Under the pieces are notes generated by a model that was not told where the DNA came from, did not search any database, and saw nothing but the letters and a program-made list of their open reading frames with translations. A program made the translations under genes and the position numbers. 64,000 nucleotides of DNA from Aminipila luticellarii (lineage in GTDB: Bacteria > Bacillota > Clostridia > Peptostreptococcales > Anaerovoracaceae): positions 1,798,001-1,862,000 of the forward strand of contig NZ_CP035281.1 in NCBI RefSeq assembly GCF_004103735.1. Direction: 5' to 3'. Each line of letters begins with the position of its first letter. Positions within the stretch are counted from its first letter, which is position 1. This document shows, one piece after another, positions 27,615 through 35,359 of this stretch.

Positions 27615-28877
27615 TTATTCAAATAAAATTCTATTGATTTTTTTATGTTTCATTCTATACGCTTTCTTATATTCATACATCCTCTCATCGGCAATGCTTA
27701 GCAAAGCACTTTCCGATAAAAGATTATCTGCACGAACCTCCACCACGCCGTAACTGATGCTGCGTTCATAGGAATGATTACGTGCGAAATCACCGTTTAT
27801 CAGCCTGTTCCTCAGTACTTCCATCCGTTCCTTAGCTTTAGCAGCATTCCAGTCCTGAGCCAAGATCATGAATTCATCCCCGCCCATACGGCAAAGAACG
27901 GATTCCAGGGAAAAGTTGTGCAGTATTCCTGTGACTTCTAAAATATACCGATCGCCCTCCGAATGACCGAACGTATCGTTTACAGATTTAAGCCGATCTA
28001 TATCTATAAAACAAAGAACAAAAGACCTGCTTCCAACCAGCCATTCATGCAATATTTTCATGCCGTACCGGCGGTTAAAGGCTTGGGTCATTATATCCGT
28101 ATACGCGGCATTTTGCAAATCATAGAGCTGTTCTTTTTCATAGCTTACATCTGTAAACATAAAAACAAGCGCCTTGTTGCCATACCATGATAACGGATGG
28201 ATGTCCACTGAAAAGTATTGGACCTTATCGCCCTGGCTTATTTTCATTTCGGTGAAATAAGGTTGTCCATTCTTTTCCAGAGCATCAGCCTGCCATTTCA
28301 TCCAACGTTTCCATTTTGATTCATAATCCGGATCTTTCAAGATCTGAGCCGCCTGCTGATTTACATACAACCAATCAGAGGTTGTAACATCCATCACAAT
28401 AATCCATTGAGAAATCTGATTGGTAATTATTTGAAGCAGACTGTTGCTCTGCTCCAAGGCTTGTGTTTTCTCGTGTCCATCCTCTATTTCCTTTAAAAGA
28501 TTCCTTCTCTGATACTCCAACTGTTCCTTCATCGCGTTGAACGCTTCGGCAAATTCACCCATAAAATCAAGGTGCTGTTGATAGTCTCCTTTTGCCACCT
28601 GCTGTGCCCGCCAGGTCAAATGTTTCAAAGAAGCATGCAGAGCCTTCAGCGGACCAGCCATTTCATTTTCAGGCGGCGGCAGGTCAACCTCCAGATTTCC
28701 TTTTGCTATATTTTGGGCTAATGCCGTCGTTTCCATGAGACACTTGCAAAAATAGACAAGCTCACTCCCAAGCTCCTGAAACTCCTTCGGAAGCTGCTCT
28801 ACATCCAAGAAAGCATGCTCAGGGTCATAGATTACATGATGAAGGTAGCCCTGCAAAAGCTCTGCAACAGATTTCAT
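27615..28877 (-). CDS. cytoplasmic PAS-GGDEF diguanylate cyclase
   Basis: This enzyme probably makes cyclic di-GMP. The 420 residues start with a helical region containing a HAMP-like segment (IAKGNLEVDLPPPENEMAGPLKAL, then VAKGDYQQHL) but no membrane helix. A coiled coil, a PAS domain (about 150-260) and a GGDEF domain follow, with an intact CRMGGDEFMIL near residue 340 and a start of IDIDRLKSVNDTFGH. An A-site pattern is complete, and I see no clear RxxD site. It overlaps the V4R gene by 4 bases (ATGA), so the V4R protein is a likely signal partner. Confidence 0.87.
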   Translation of the reverse strand: MKSVAELLQGYLHHVIYDPEHAFLDVEQLPKEFQELGSELVYFCKCLMETTALAQNIAKGNLEVDLPPPENEMAGPLKALHASLKHLTWRAQQVAKGDYQQHLDFMGEFAEAFNAMKEQLEYQRRNLLKEIEDGHEKTQALEQSNSLLQIITNQISQWIIVMDVTTSDWLYVNQQAAQILKDPDYESKWKRWMKWQADALEKNGQPYFTEMKISQGDKVQYFSVDIHPLSWYGNKALVFMFTDVSYEKEQLYDLQNAAYTDIMTQAFNRRYGMKILHEWLVGSRSFVLCFIDIDRLKSVNDTFGHSEGDRYILEVTGILHNFSLESVLCRMGGDEFMILAQDWNAAKAKERMEVLRNRLINGDFARNHSYERSISYGVVEVRADNLLSESALLSIADERMYEYKKAYRMKHKKINRILFE

Positions 28878-29422
28878 ATATCGTTCACCTCTTTAATCGT
28901 CCCGCGGAACCGGCATACCCGATCCCCGTTTGCCCAGCAGTCAATTTCTCTCACGCTGTATTTTTTACCGGTATAAGCTTCCAGGATTCCGGCAATAAAG
29001 CCTTCGTCATAATAGCATACGGTTTCATTTGTAACGGGAATTCCGCTGCAGTCCAGATCTTCTCCAACCGTGAGAACCAACTCTCCCGTTACTTCATTAA
29101 GAGCTTCCATCCTTAAAATACCGATTTTCAATTCTTTTAACTTCCTTTGAAGGTCTGATAGAAATACATTCCATTCAGCCTTTAAGTCCAGTACATTTTG
29201 GGCAAATTCTGTGCCGGCCAAATATCCTGCCTGACGAAAACATTCATTTGCTCTTTCATTCCCGCAAGCCTTGCTTAATACATCCAGCATGGTATACTGC
29301 ATCAAACGGTATACCATTACAGGCATCTCTTCTCCCAATTCTCCCCGGCCTTTGCGGATATCTCCCAAGCTCTCCCATTCAAAGGTGTGATGATCCTTCT
29401 CCTGCTGTAATATGTATGGCAT
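28874..29422 (-). CDS. V4R (4-vinyl reductase) domain small-molecule sensor
   Basis: This 182-residue protein has the V4R fold: VMVYRLMQYTMLDVLSKACGNERANECFRQAGYLAGTEFA, then a C-terminal half with a bound-metal-like pattern CYYDEGFIAGILEAYTGKKYSVREIDCWANGDRVCRF. The cysteine-rich end (CWANGDRVC) is typical of V4R domains, which bind hydrophobic or heterocyclic ligands or metals. The gene overlaps the diguanylate cyclase by 4 bases. The pair most likely converts a ligand signal to cyclic di-GMP. AGGAGG lies 6 bases before the ATG. Confidence 0.83.
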   Translation of the reverse strand: MPYILQQEKDHHTFEWESLGDIRKGRGELGEEMPVMVYRLMQYTMLDVLSKACGNERANECFRQAGYLAGTEFAQNVLDLKAEWNVFLSDLQRKLKELKIGILRMEALNEVTGELVLTVGEDLDCSGIPVTNETVCYYDEGFIAGILEAYTGKKYSVREIDCWANGDRVCRFRGTIKEVNDI

Positions 29423-29872
29423 ATAAAATACCTCCTAAACATCTTTACTATTACTCTATAAATCCCTGTTATTTTACCCCTTGCCTGTTATCTTTTATTT
29501 CTCCCTATCCGGCAGCACTCACCGGATGGCATTATCTCATTTTGTGGATCAGCACTAATTTTACTATAAACCCTGGGGAATTTCAACAAATACCGCACTC
29601 AAATCGGTTCGGAAAGTGGATTTGCTCAAAAATTACAATATAGGCTTTATTTTTGCTTAAAAAATCAAATTTTATCACGAAATTTTCTTATAACGGAAAT
29701 TCGTTAAGCGGCCTGAGCCCCCTCCTTTATCGGCGAGGGGTACCCCCTCTGCACTCCCCCTTTTATTCAATAGGAAAATATTTCTTATTGAATAAAAAAG
29801 AAGCTCCAACATTCTAAGGATATTGAAACTTCAATTTCTGGAGGCCGTACCCAGATTTCATCTGGGATTTCC
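29423..29872. other. 450-base intergenic region with hairpins and tRNA-like 3' end
   Basis: The V4R leader lies at 29423-29560, with an ATCCGG/CCGGAT hairpin near 29507-29527. A C-rich stretch at 29705-29757 includes GAGGGG/CCCCTC. An AT-rich 11-bp inverted repeat lies at 29762-29796. A tRNA-like 3' terminus lies at 29839-29866. No ORF with a ribosome site is seen. Confidence 0.5.
29839..29866 (-). other. tRNA-like 3' end remnant
   Basis: On the minus strand CCCAG, a seven-base loop and CTGGG form a T-arm-like hairpin, followed by TACGGCC, a discriminator base and CCA. It resembles the tRNA-Cys 3' half at 34433-34460. No anticodon or D arm is present upstream because the U32 gene ends 7 bases away. 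Confidence 0.35.
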
Positions 29873-32116
29873 CTACAAAATCTCTTTATTAAAATGTCCT
29901 CTTGTATCTGTTTCCTGATTAAAGACAGGCTTATCCATAGAACCATTTAATTTGCTCAAAGCCTGATGAATGATTTTCACCACCTGCTCTTTTGATTCCA
30001 CCGTAAAGTTTAACCGAAATGCCTCGATTCCTTTTATGGTTGGCAGCTCGTCTAAAAGATTCAAGGTCTTCCCATTCAGGATCGTCGTTGTACAATCTCC
30101 ATGAGAAAGGATAGGGAAGGTTCCGTGCTCATCTTTTAGCTCATAGCTCCTGGTTTTGCAAACACCGCATTGATTCATTTTTTTCATCGGACAATATTTT
30201 GTAAACATCAAAGGCGCCTTGCCATATACAATCATTTCCAGCGCAGGATAGCCGTCATTTTCTTCATAATAGGCATCCATTAAATCCTCCATTTGTCTCT
30301 TGTTCAATTCATAGGATAAGGTTACCCGTTTCGCACCTAATCGATATAATTCATAGCAGCTGGCGGAATTAACCACATTGAGAGAATAGTCCGTCACAAA
30401 AGGATTGGTTTTTCTGTAATGATAAATTCCGCCATATCCTCCGATCAGCAGCAGTCCTTTCTTTTCCCTATAATCGTTCTGATTTCTCCGAACCACGTTT
30501 TCAAAATAAACTTCCTTTATTCCGCAGCTCACGCAAGCATCAACTTGTTCCTTAGTCGTTACAGAAGCTGTAAGGTACGGTTTTTCAGGGGTAAAGCTTA
30601 TTTTCTCTTTTGCTTTCAACACCTTGGTTCTTTTCTTTTGGCTGTTCAGCTTTAAGTCATATAAGCCCTGTACAAGTTCTCTTCTTGCTGCATTCAACAA
30701 TTTTGCCGGAATAAAAGCATTACATTCCTCAAAATCCACCTGATTCAGCTCAAATATGGTATCCTTTAATCTGGAAAATTGCTTGATTACCTGGTCTTTT
30801 GTGGTTGGATTATTCATTGCGGCCCCAAGTATTTCCTCGCTTTCATATAAATAGTGAAAGCCCAGGCCCGACCCATCTATGATAAGCTTTGAATCTGGAT
30901 AGGCATACACGCTAATATCCAGGTTAAAACGCTTATATTCTTTCTCCAGTGATGATTCTAACTCTTTGTAATAGGAATAATCCTTCGTTATATATACTAT
31001 GTCACCCTTAGACAGCTTTTCTTTGATTTTGATATAGCAGACATCCTCTGCTTTGTTGATTAAATTGTCGTCCTTGTCGTACAGTTTTACAACCGTTAAA
31101 TTAACATCTTCCTTGTTATGACTTATTCGAATGATATCGTTTTGATGTAAAGTCTTCGTAAGTGTTATTTCAACCATATCCTTAACCATCTTGCTGACTC
31201 TGCCAATTTCATAGCCAAAATTATTGGGTCTTAAAATGTTTGTAATATCTTTCGGATCTTCGTGAAATAAATAACCTTTCGTAAAGGTCCTATTGAAGGT
31301 TTTGTTCAGATTTCCTTTTTCCTCTTCGGTTATTTTATGATCTAAGGCCTTACGATAGGTTGATACAACATTTGCAACATACGCCGGCTCTTTCATTCGG
31401 CCTTCTATTTTTAAAGAATCAATTTCTTTTAAATCATGGATATAATCGATGGTGTTTAAATCCTTCGTGGATAACATGTAGTTTTTCCCTAAAGAAGTAC
31501 CTGTTGTCTGATCGATCAGTTCATACTCTTTACGGCAGGATCCTACACACCTTCCTCGATTTCCGCTTCGATAGCCGATTAATCCGGACATGAGACAGTT
31601 TCCGGAGTACGAGATACATAACGCACCATGGGCAAAAATTTCTATAGGAATTTTTGCGATTCTTTTAATCTCTTTTACTTTTTCAATGGGAGTCTCACGG
31701 GCCAGAACAATTCTTTTCGCACCAAGTTCTTTCAATAATAATGTTCCGTCTAAATCGTCTATTCCCATTTGAGTGGAACAATGGGCTTCCATATCAAGAA
31801 AGTTTTTAACCATGTAATCGAAGGCCGCCAGATCCTGAACGATAATTCCATCCACGCCGATTTCATTTAATTCGTTCATCTGCTCTTTCATCTCTTCCAC
31901 TTCGTTTTGAAAAACGATGGTATTCATGGTTACATAGATTTTAACATTCCTCAGGTGTGCATATCCAATCGCCTCTTTTAACGATTCCACATCAAAATTA
32001 GAGGAGTATGCCCGAGCACCAAATTTTTGCATTCCTAAGTATATCGCATCACAGCCATTGGAAATAGCAGCTTTTAAAGCTTCCATATTTCCTGCCGGCG
32101 CTAATAATTCCGTCAT
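29873..32116 (-). CDS. U32-family peptidase-like protein (RlhA/TrhP class)
   Basis: Long U32 proteins such as RlhA and TrhP take part in RNA hydroxylation rather than proteolysis; direct evidence for this member is lacking. The 747 residues start at 32116 (MTELLAPAGNMEALKAAI), chosen because GGAGG lies 6 bases upstream, whereas the earlier ATG at 32137 has no site. The U32 signature appears at EIFAHGALCISYSGNCLMSG, with cysteines at GRCVGSCRKEYEL. A second cysteine cluster, CPMKKMNQCGVC, lies near residue 640, as in the Fe-S-type C-terminal region. The start lies 20 bases after the ABC-F stop, so they are probably one operon. Confidence 0.88.
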   Translation of the reverse strand: MTELLAPAGNMEALKAAISNGCDAIYLGMQKFGARAYSSNFDVESLKEAIGYAHLRNVKIYVTMNTIVFQNEVEEMKEQMNELNEIGVDGIIVQDLAAFDYMVKNFLDMEAHCSTQMGIDDLDGTLLLKELGAKRIVLARETPIEKVKEIKRIAKIPIEIFAHGALCISYSGNCLMSGLIGYRSGNRGRCVGSCRKEYELIDQTTGTSLGKNYMLSTKDLNTIDYIHDLKEIDSLKIEGRMKEPAYVANVVSTYRKALDHKITEEEKGNLNKTFNRTFTKGYLFHEDPKDITNILRPNNFGYEIGRVSKMVKDMVEITLTKTLHQNDIIRISHNKEDVNLTVVKLYDKDDNLINKAEDVCYIKIKEKLSKGDIVYITKDYSYYKELESSLEKEYKRFNLDISVYAYPDSKLIIDGSGLGFHYLYESEEILGAAMNNPTTKDQVIKQFSRLKDTIFELNQVDFEECNAFIPAKLLNAARRELVQGLYDLKLNSQKKRTKVLKAKEKISFTPEKPYLTASVTTKEQVDACVSCGIKEVYFENVVRRNQNDYREKKGLLLIGGYGGIYHYRKTNPFVTDYSLNVVNSASCYELYRLGAKRVTLSYELNKRQMEDLMDAYYEENDGYPALEMIVYGKAPLMFTKYCPMKKMNQCGVCKTRSYELKDEHGTFPILSHGDCTTTILNGKTLNLLDELPTIKGIEAFRLNFTVESKEQVVKIIHQALSKLNGSMDKPVFNQETDTRGHFNKEIL

Positions 32117-32136
32117 TTTTTCCTCCATACTACGCA

Positions 32137-33873
32137 CTATTCTGCGCTAAGTGCTTCTAACCGGTCGCAAAGTTTTTCTACCGTATTCAGCTCATTCTTT
32201 TTAAAAGCCGCTGTAATATTGGCTTCCAGCTCTTGTTTTTTCTTGTCTATTTCTAAATACTTCTGATCGAAATATTTATCATATACCATTTTACGAAAAG
32301 AACGTGTACGCATACGCCGAATGGTATTGTCTTCTATCAGTAAAACGTAGTCCGCACAATTCGCCACAAGATAGAAATCGTGGCTGACCATGAGTACCGC
32401 CCCTTTATAGTCGGAAATGGCTCTTTCCAGAGCCATTTGTGCATAAATATCCAAATGGCTGGTGGGCTCATCCAGTATAAGAAGTTCTGCGTTGGTATGT
32501 GCAATCATGGCAATTTGAAGTAAGTTCTTTTCTCCGCCAGATAACTGACTGACTTTCTGCTTTAAGGTATCCCCTTCCAAACAATAGCTCCCGAGATACG
32601 CACGAATACTTTCCCTTGTCTCAAACCCTACGTTTTCCATCACCTGATATACGGTTTTTGTTTCATCTATATTCTCGCCTTGAAGCTGAGACAAGCACCC
32701 ATAGCTTGTATTCTCACGGATATGGATGGAAGGATGGTTATTCTTTAAGATGTCTCGCATTAACGTGGTTTTTCCTGTACCATTTGCCCCAACGATGGCT
32801 ACTTTTTCGCCGGCCAGTAACTCAAAATGGATCTGTTCCAATAAATTTTCATCAAATGAAGCATGGTAATCGGTAATGCTTAAAATCGGTTGCCCAGTTT
32901 CCACTTCTACTGCCGGCAATTCAATCATCGGCTCACAAAGTTCAACAAAAGGTGCCTTAATTTGTCTTGCACGTAAACGATCCAGTTGTGTCTGCTTTGC
33001 ATTTACAGCACTTCCAATAACCGGATTAACAAGGATCGTAGCTCTTTTGCGCAGAATATCAACCATTTTCTCTGTACGCTCAATTTCTTCCTGATCTTCC
33101 ATGCTCTGCCGTTTACATTTTAATTTTTCCTTTAACTGGGCTGAACGGTATTCGGTATAACTTCCATCATATTCCTGAATATCCCCGTTCTCCAAATGTA
33201 AGATCTTGTTAAAACAGTGATTCAATAAATATCGGTTATGGGTAACCACTAATAATGTACCATCATACCCATTAATCAACTGACAAAGCCGATTCAAGTT
33301 TTCAAAATCAAGAAATACATCCGGCTCGTCTAACACAAGAAGATTTGGAGATAGTAACATTTCTCTCATAATCTGAAGCAATTTATATTCACCGCCGCTA
33401 AGTTGTGAGACCCTTGTTTCTTCTAACTCACGCATACCGGCTGAATATAACTGCTTCCGAATATTGTTTTCATAATGCTCTCCATCCATGGCCTCAAAGG
33501 CATCTAAGAGTGCCTGATATTTCTCAAATAACGGCTCCGCATCCTCAGCGGCTGCCATCTCTTCACATACGGCAGCTGTCGCTTGCTGATTTTCCACGAA
33601 TCGTTCACTTAAATATTCAAAAACAGTGCATTCCTGCTCCTTATCTCTCACCACAAACTGGCTGGCATAACCAATACGGCAGCGTTCATCTTTGATGATC
33701 TTTCCATCATACAAATACTTGTCCGGATGAATCATCATATCAACAAGGGTTGATTTTCCAGCCCCATTGCTTCCGATAAAAGCGCAATGCTGCCCCATTT
33801 CCAATGTAAATGAAACCTCGTTATATAAATCTTTTGCAGGAAAACCGTAGGAAAGTTTTTCTACTTGAATCAT
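32137..33873 (-). CDS. ABC-F family ATPase
   Basis: A soluble tandem-ABC protein of 578 residues with no membrane segments. Members of this family act on the ribosomal E site and include antibiotic-resistance and translation factors. NBD1 has Walker A GSNGAGKST and signature QLSGGEYK. Its Walker B is followed by LDEPDVFLD where most ABC-F proteins have LDEPTNHLD. NBD2 has GANGTGKTT, QLSGGEKN and LDEPTSHLD. The interdomain linker spans about residues 235-320. A terminator-like hairpin lies between the likely promoter and the ATG, as in inducible resistance members. Specific resistance cannot be claimed. Confidence 0.9.
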   Translation of the reverse strand: MIQVEKLSYGFPAKDLYNEVSFTLEMGQHCAFIGSNGAGKSTLVDMMIHPDKYLYDGKIIKDERCRIGYASQFVVRDKEQECTVFEYLSERFVENQQATAAVCEEMAAAEDAEPLFEKYQALLDAFEAMDGEHYENNIRKQLYSAGMRELEETRVSQLSGGEYKLLQIMREMLLSPNLLVLDEPDVFLDFENLNRLCQLINGYDGTLLVVTHNRYLLNHCFNKILHLENGDIQEYDGSYTEYRSAQLKEKLKCKRQSMEDQEEIERTEKMVDILRKRATILVNPVIGSAVNAKQTQLDRLRARQIKAPFVELCEPMIELPAVEVETGQPILSITDYHASFDENLLEQIHFELLAGEKVAIVGANGTGKTTLMRDILKNNHPSIHIRENTSYGCLSQLQGENIDETKTVYQVMENVGFETRESIRAYLGSYCLEGDTLKQKVSQLSGGEKNLLQIAMIAHTNAELLILDEPTSHLDIYAQMALERAISDYKGAVLMVSHDFYLVANCADYVLLIEDNTIRRMRTRSFRKMVYDKYFDQKYLEIDKKKQELEANITAAFKKNELNTVEKLCDRLEALSAE

Positions 33874-33906
33874 CTTTGTTATCCTCTTTTCTAAAAAATT
33901 TTATCT

Positions 33907-33947
33907 AAAAAACTCTAAGCCCATTAAATTCAATGTGTTTAGAGTTT
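33907..33947 (-). terminator. leader terminator (attenuator) before the ABC-F gene
   Basis: On the minus strand AAACTCTAA (33939-33947) pairs with TTAGAGTTT (33910-33918), with an inner CATT/AATG stem, then a TTTTTT run at 33907-33912. No plus-strand gene ends here, and the ABC-F ORF begins 34 bases downstream, so it fits a transcription attenuator. A five-codon ORF (MMLLS, 33947-33964) and a weak promoter (33973-34002) precede it. Confidence 0.6.
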
Positions 33948-33983
33948 CAACTTAACAACATCATCCCTGTGAAATATAAGAAT

Positions 33984-34012
33984 TTGACATAATCATCTTT
34001 AAGTGCTATTAT
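33984..34012 (+). promoter_or_regulatory. promoter of the predicted antitoxin RNA
   Basis: TTGACA (33984-33989) and TATTAT (34007-34012) are spaced 17 bases apart, and a TATAAT overlaps at 34010-34015. No ORF with a ribosome site follows before the terminator at 34071-34116. Confidence 0.75.
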
Positions 34013-34018
34013 AATTAT

Positions 34019-34116
34019 AAAGAATGGTGCTACCGGTAAACGGTTAGCCCTAGAAAAAAATTAGATTAAAAAAATAATCGCCTAGTTTTCCAAGACCGAG
34101 GCGATTATTTCTTTTT
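34019..34116 (+). ncRNA. predicted antitoxin RNA, convergent with toxin mRNA
   Basis: A transcript of about 95 bases would run from the promoter at 33984-34012 into the hairpin at 34073-34109, ending over the last codons of the toxin gene. Its 5' part (GGTGCTACC 34026-34034, GGTTAGCCCT 34042-34051) is repeated in inverted orientation at 34215-34248, in the toxin mRNA leader. The layout matches the Fst/par type of type I system: convergent RNAs, a shared terminator and repeats at both ends. Expression is not shown. Confidence 0.6.
34071..34116. terminator. bidirectional terminator shared by toxin and antitoxin RNAs
   Basis: AATAATCGCCT (34073-34083) pairs with AGGCGATTATT (34099-34109). A-runs before and T-runs after make it work in both directions. 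The toxin stop codon lies inside the right arm. Confidence 0.8.
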
Positions 34117-34194
34117 TGTGATTTTATATGTAATATCGACAATAACGAATATCAGGCCAGTAAAGGCTATCAGTTCCGTTAATGTTATATTCAT
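34105..34194 (-). CDS. 29-residue hydrophobic peptide, probable type I toxin
   Basis: The peptide MNITLTELIAFTGLIFVIVD, followed by ITYKITKKK, has one membrane helix and a basic tail, the usual form of short holin-like or Fst-type toxins that disturb the membrane. The Shine-Dalgarno run GGAGGGGGG lies about 7 bases before the ATG. It is partly held in a hairpin of CCCTC, TTCG, GAGGG (34205-34218), which would limit translation. The stop codon lies in a bidirectional terminator shared with an opposing small RNA. The gene is below normal ORF cut-offs. Homology is by form and layout, not by a database search. Confidence 0.65.
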   Translation of the reverse strand: MNITLTELIAFTGLIFVIVDITYKITKKK

Positions 34195-34204
34195 CGTATC
34201 ACCC

Positions 34205-34218
34205 CCCTCCGAAGAGGG
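34205..34218 (-). promoter_or_regulatory. hairpin sequestering the toxin ribosome site
   Basis: A five-pair stem closed by a UUCG tetraloop contains the GGAGG of the toxin ribosome binding site. A TGCTAAAAT extended -10 box upstream (34254-34262) would start the toxin RNA near 34248. Confidence 0.6.
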
Positions 34219-34392
34219 CTAACCGCCTACCGTGTCTCGGGTAGCACCTTTTATATTTTAGCACAACCATACAAAAAAAGCACCATGTTTATACAAGGGT
34301 ATTTTTGTTTCTAAAGTCTGACGGAGATTTGACCACACTTCCCATCAAAAACTGCCGATATGATTACGAATATAGAACCTCACAGAAGACAA

Positions 34393-34425
34393 TAAAAAAG
34401 CTTGTAACTATTGAAATTACAAGCT
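34393..34425 (-). terminator. terminator of the tRNA operon
   Basis: AGCTTGTAA (complement of 34417-34425) pairs with TTACAAGCT (complement of 34399-34407). It is followed on the minus strand by TTTTTT, 8 bases after tRNA-Cys. Confidence 0.9.
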
Positions 34426-34432
34426 CTTGATT

Positions 34433-34506
<74 letters not shown>

Positions 34507-34536
34507 GCAAGCCAGTCTCACGACCAGCAATTAAAT

Positions 34537-34611
34537 TGGCTAGGGTAGCAGGATTCGAACCTGCGCATGATGGAATCAGAATCCATTGCCTTACCGCTTG
34601 GCGATACCCCA
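34537..34611 (-). tRNA. tRNA-Gln (CTG)
   Basis: Acceptor TGGGGTA/TACCCTA, discriminator G and encoded CCA. Anticodon stem ATGGA/TCCAT holds the loop TTCTGAT, so the anticodon is CTG. A tRNA-Gln with TTG would normally also exist elsewhere. Confidence 0.93.
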
Positions 34612-34626
34612 ACAATACATGTTATA

Positions 34627-34703
34627 TGGGGTGGGTAGTGGGAGTCGAACCCACGTATACAGGAGCCACAACCCTGGGTCTTAACCACTTGACGATACCC
34701 ACC
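34627..34703 (-). tRNA. tRNA-His (GTG)
   Basis: Acceptor GTGGGTA/TACCCAC with an encoded G at -1 opposite C73, the identity element of tRNA-His. Anticodon GTG lies in the loop TTGTGGC. CCA is encoded. Confidence 0.95.
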
Positions 34704-34738
34704 ATATAGGCTTTTTTATATTTCACTTTCAATAAAAA

Positions 34739-34815
34739 TGGCGACCTGGATCGGGCTCGAACCGACGACCTCCAGCGTGACAGGCTGGCATTCTAACCAA
34801 CTGAACTACCAGGCC
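34739..34815 (-). tRNA. tRNA-Asp (GTC)
   Basis: Acceptor GGCCTGG/CCAGGTC (one wobble), G73 and encoded CCA. Anticodon GTC lies within CCTGTCACG. T loop TTCGAGC is typical. Confidence 0.95.
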
Positions 34816-34828
34816 AACTTATTAAAAA

Positions 34829-34904
34829 TGGTGGGCGTTATAGGGCTCGAACCTATGACCCTCTGCTTGTAAGGCAGATGCTCTCCCAGCTGAGCTAAAC
34901 GCCC
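34829..34904 (-). tRNA. tRNA-Val (TAC)
   Basis: Acceptor GGGCGTT/AACGCCC, A73 and encoded CCA. Anticodon TAC lies within CTTACAA. D and T arms are regular. Confidence 0.95.
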
Positions 34905-34912
34905 ATTTTTAA

Positions 34913-34989
34913 TGGTAGCGGCGAGTGGAGTCGAACCACCGACCTTCCGGGTATGAACCGGACGCTCTAGCCAACTAAGCTACACCGCC
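34913..34989 (-). tRNA. tRNA-Met (CAT), elongator-like
   Basis: Acceptor GGCGGTG/CGCCGCT with a G-T first pair, A73 and encoded CCA. Anticodon CAT lies within TTCATAC. The paired first position and lack of the GGG anticodon-stem run argue for elongator rather than initiator. An Ile2 (lysidine) tRNA cannot be fully excluded. It is first in the operon. Confidence 0.88.
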
Positions 34990-35029
34990 ATGTTGATTTT
35001 TTCAACGTTTTCCGCCGTCAACATTAATT

Positions 35030-35058
35030 ATATTACCATTTCCAACTCGCTATGTCAA
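35030..35058 (-). promoter_or_regulatory. promoter of the tRNA operon
   Basis: On the minus strand TTGACA (35053-35058) and TAATAT (35030-35035) are exactly 17 bases apart, 40 bases upstream of tRNA-Met. Confidence 0.85.
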
Positions 35059-35264
35059 CACATTTTTTTACATATTATTATTCTTTTTTTGCTTTCTATA
35101 GAATGTCCACTTTCCAATAATTTATAACACTTTAAGCTCAAATATTGGTTGGCTCTGCCTGCAACTTTCTGTAAAGTTTACTGGACTTTTATTTTTTGAT
35201 CTGCCCTTGACTTTCTAAAATCGTCCTTATATGATTGACATATCTATTAGCAGCAACGCTGCAG

Positions 35265-35325
35265 GATTCACTGATTCTTTCCTTGAGGCAATGCCTCATG
35301 TCAATGAATAGAATCATTATACCAT
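35265..35325. repeat. dispersed structured repeat, copy A
   Basis: This 61-base unit closely matches copy B at 44853-44912 and ends in the same AGAATCATTATACCAT. Both have an outer stem (TGATTCT/AGAATCA here) and an inner hairpin, here GAGGC/GCCTC around AAT. Copy B has CGGC/GCCG at the same place. It lies 35 bases before the AIM24 gene. Confidence 0.65.
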
Positions 35326-35359
35326 TAACAGAACAAAAAACAATAAAAATGGAGGGATT

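Larger units (their letters stand above)
34990..35359. other. 370-base region between the tRNA operon and the AIM24 gene
   Basis: It contains the tRNA promoter at 35030-35058, a GTTGA/TCAAC hairpin near 34991-35005, and one copy of a dispersed structured repeat at 35265-35325. I see no coding sequence. Confidence 0.6.

Noticed and set aside
29762-29796. AT-rich 11-bp inverted repeat as a U32 terminator
   Set aside because: No T-run follows it on the minus strand, so it is recorded only as an inverted repeat.
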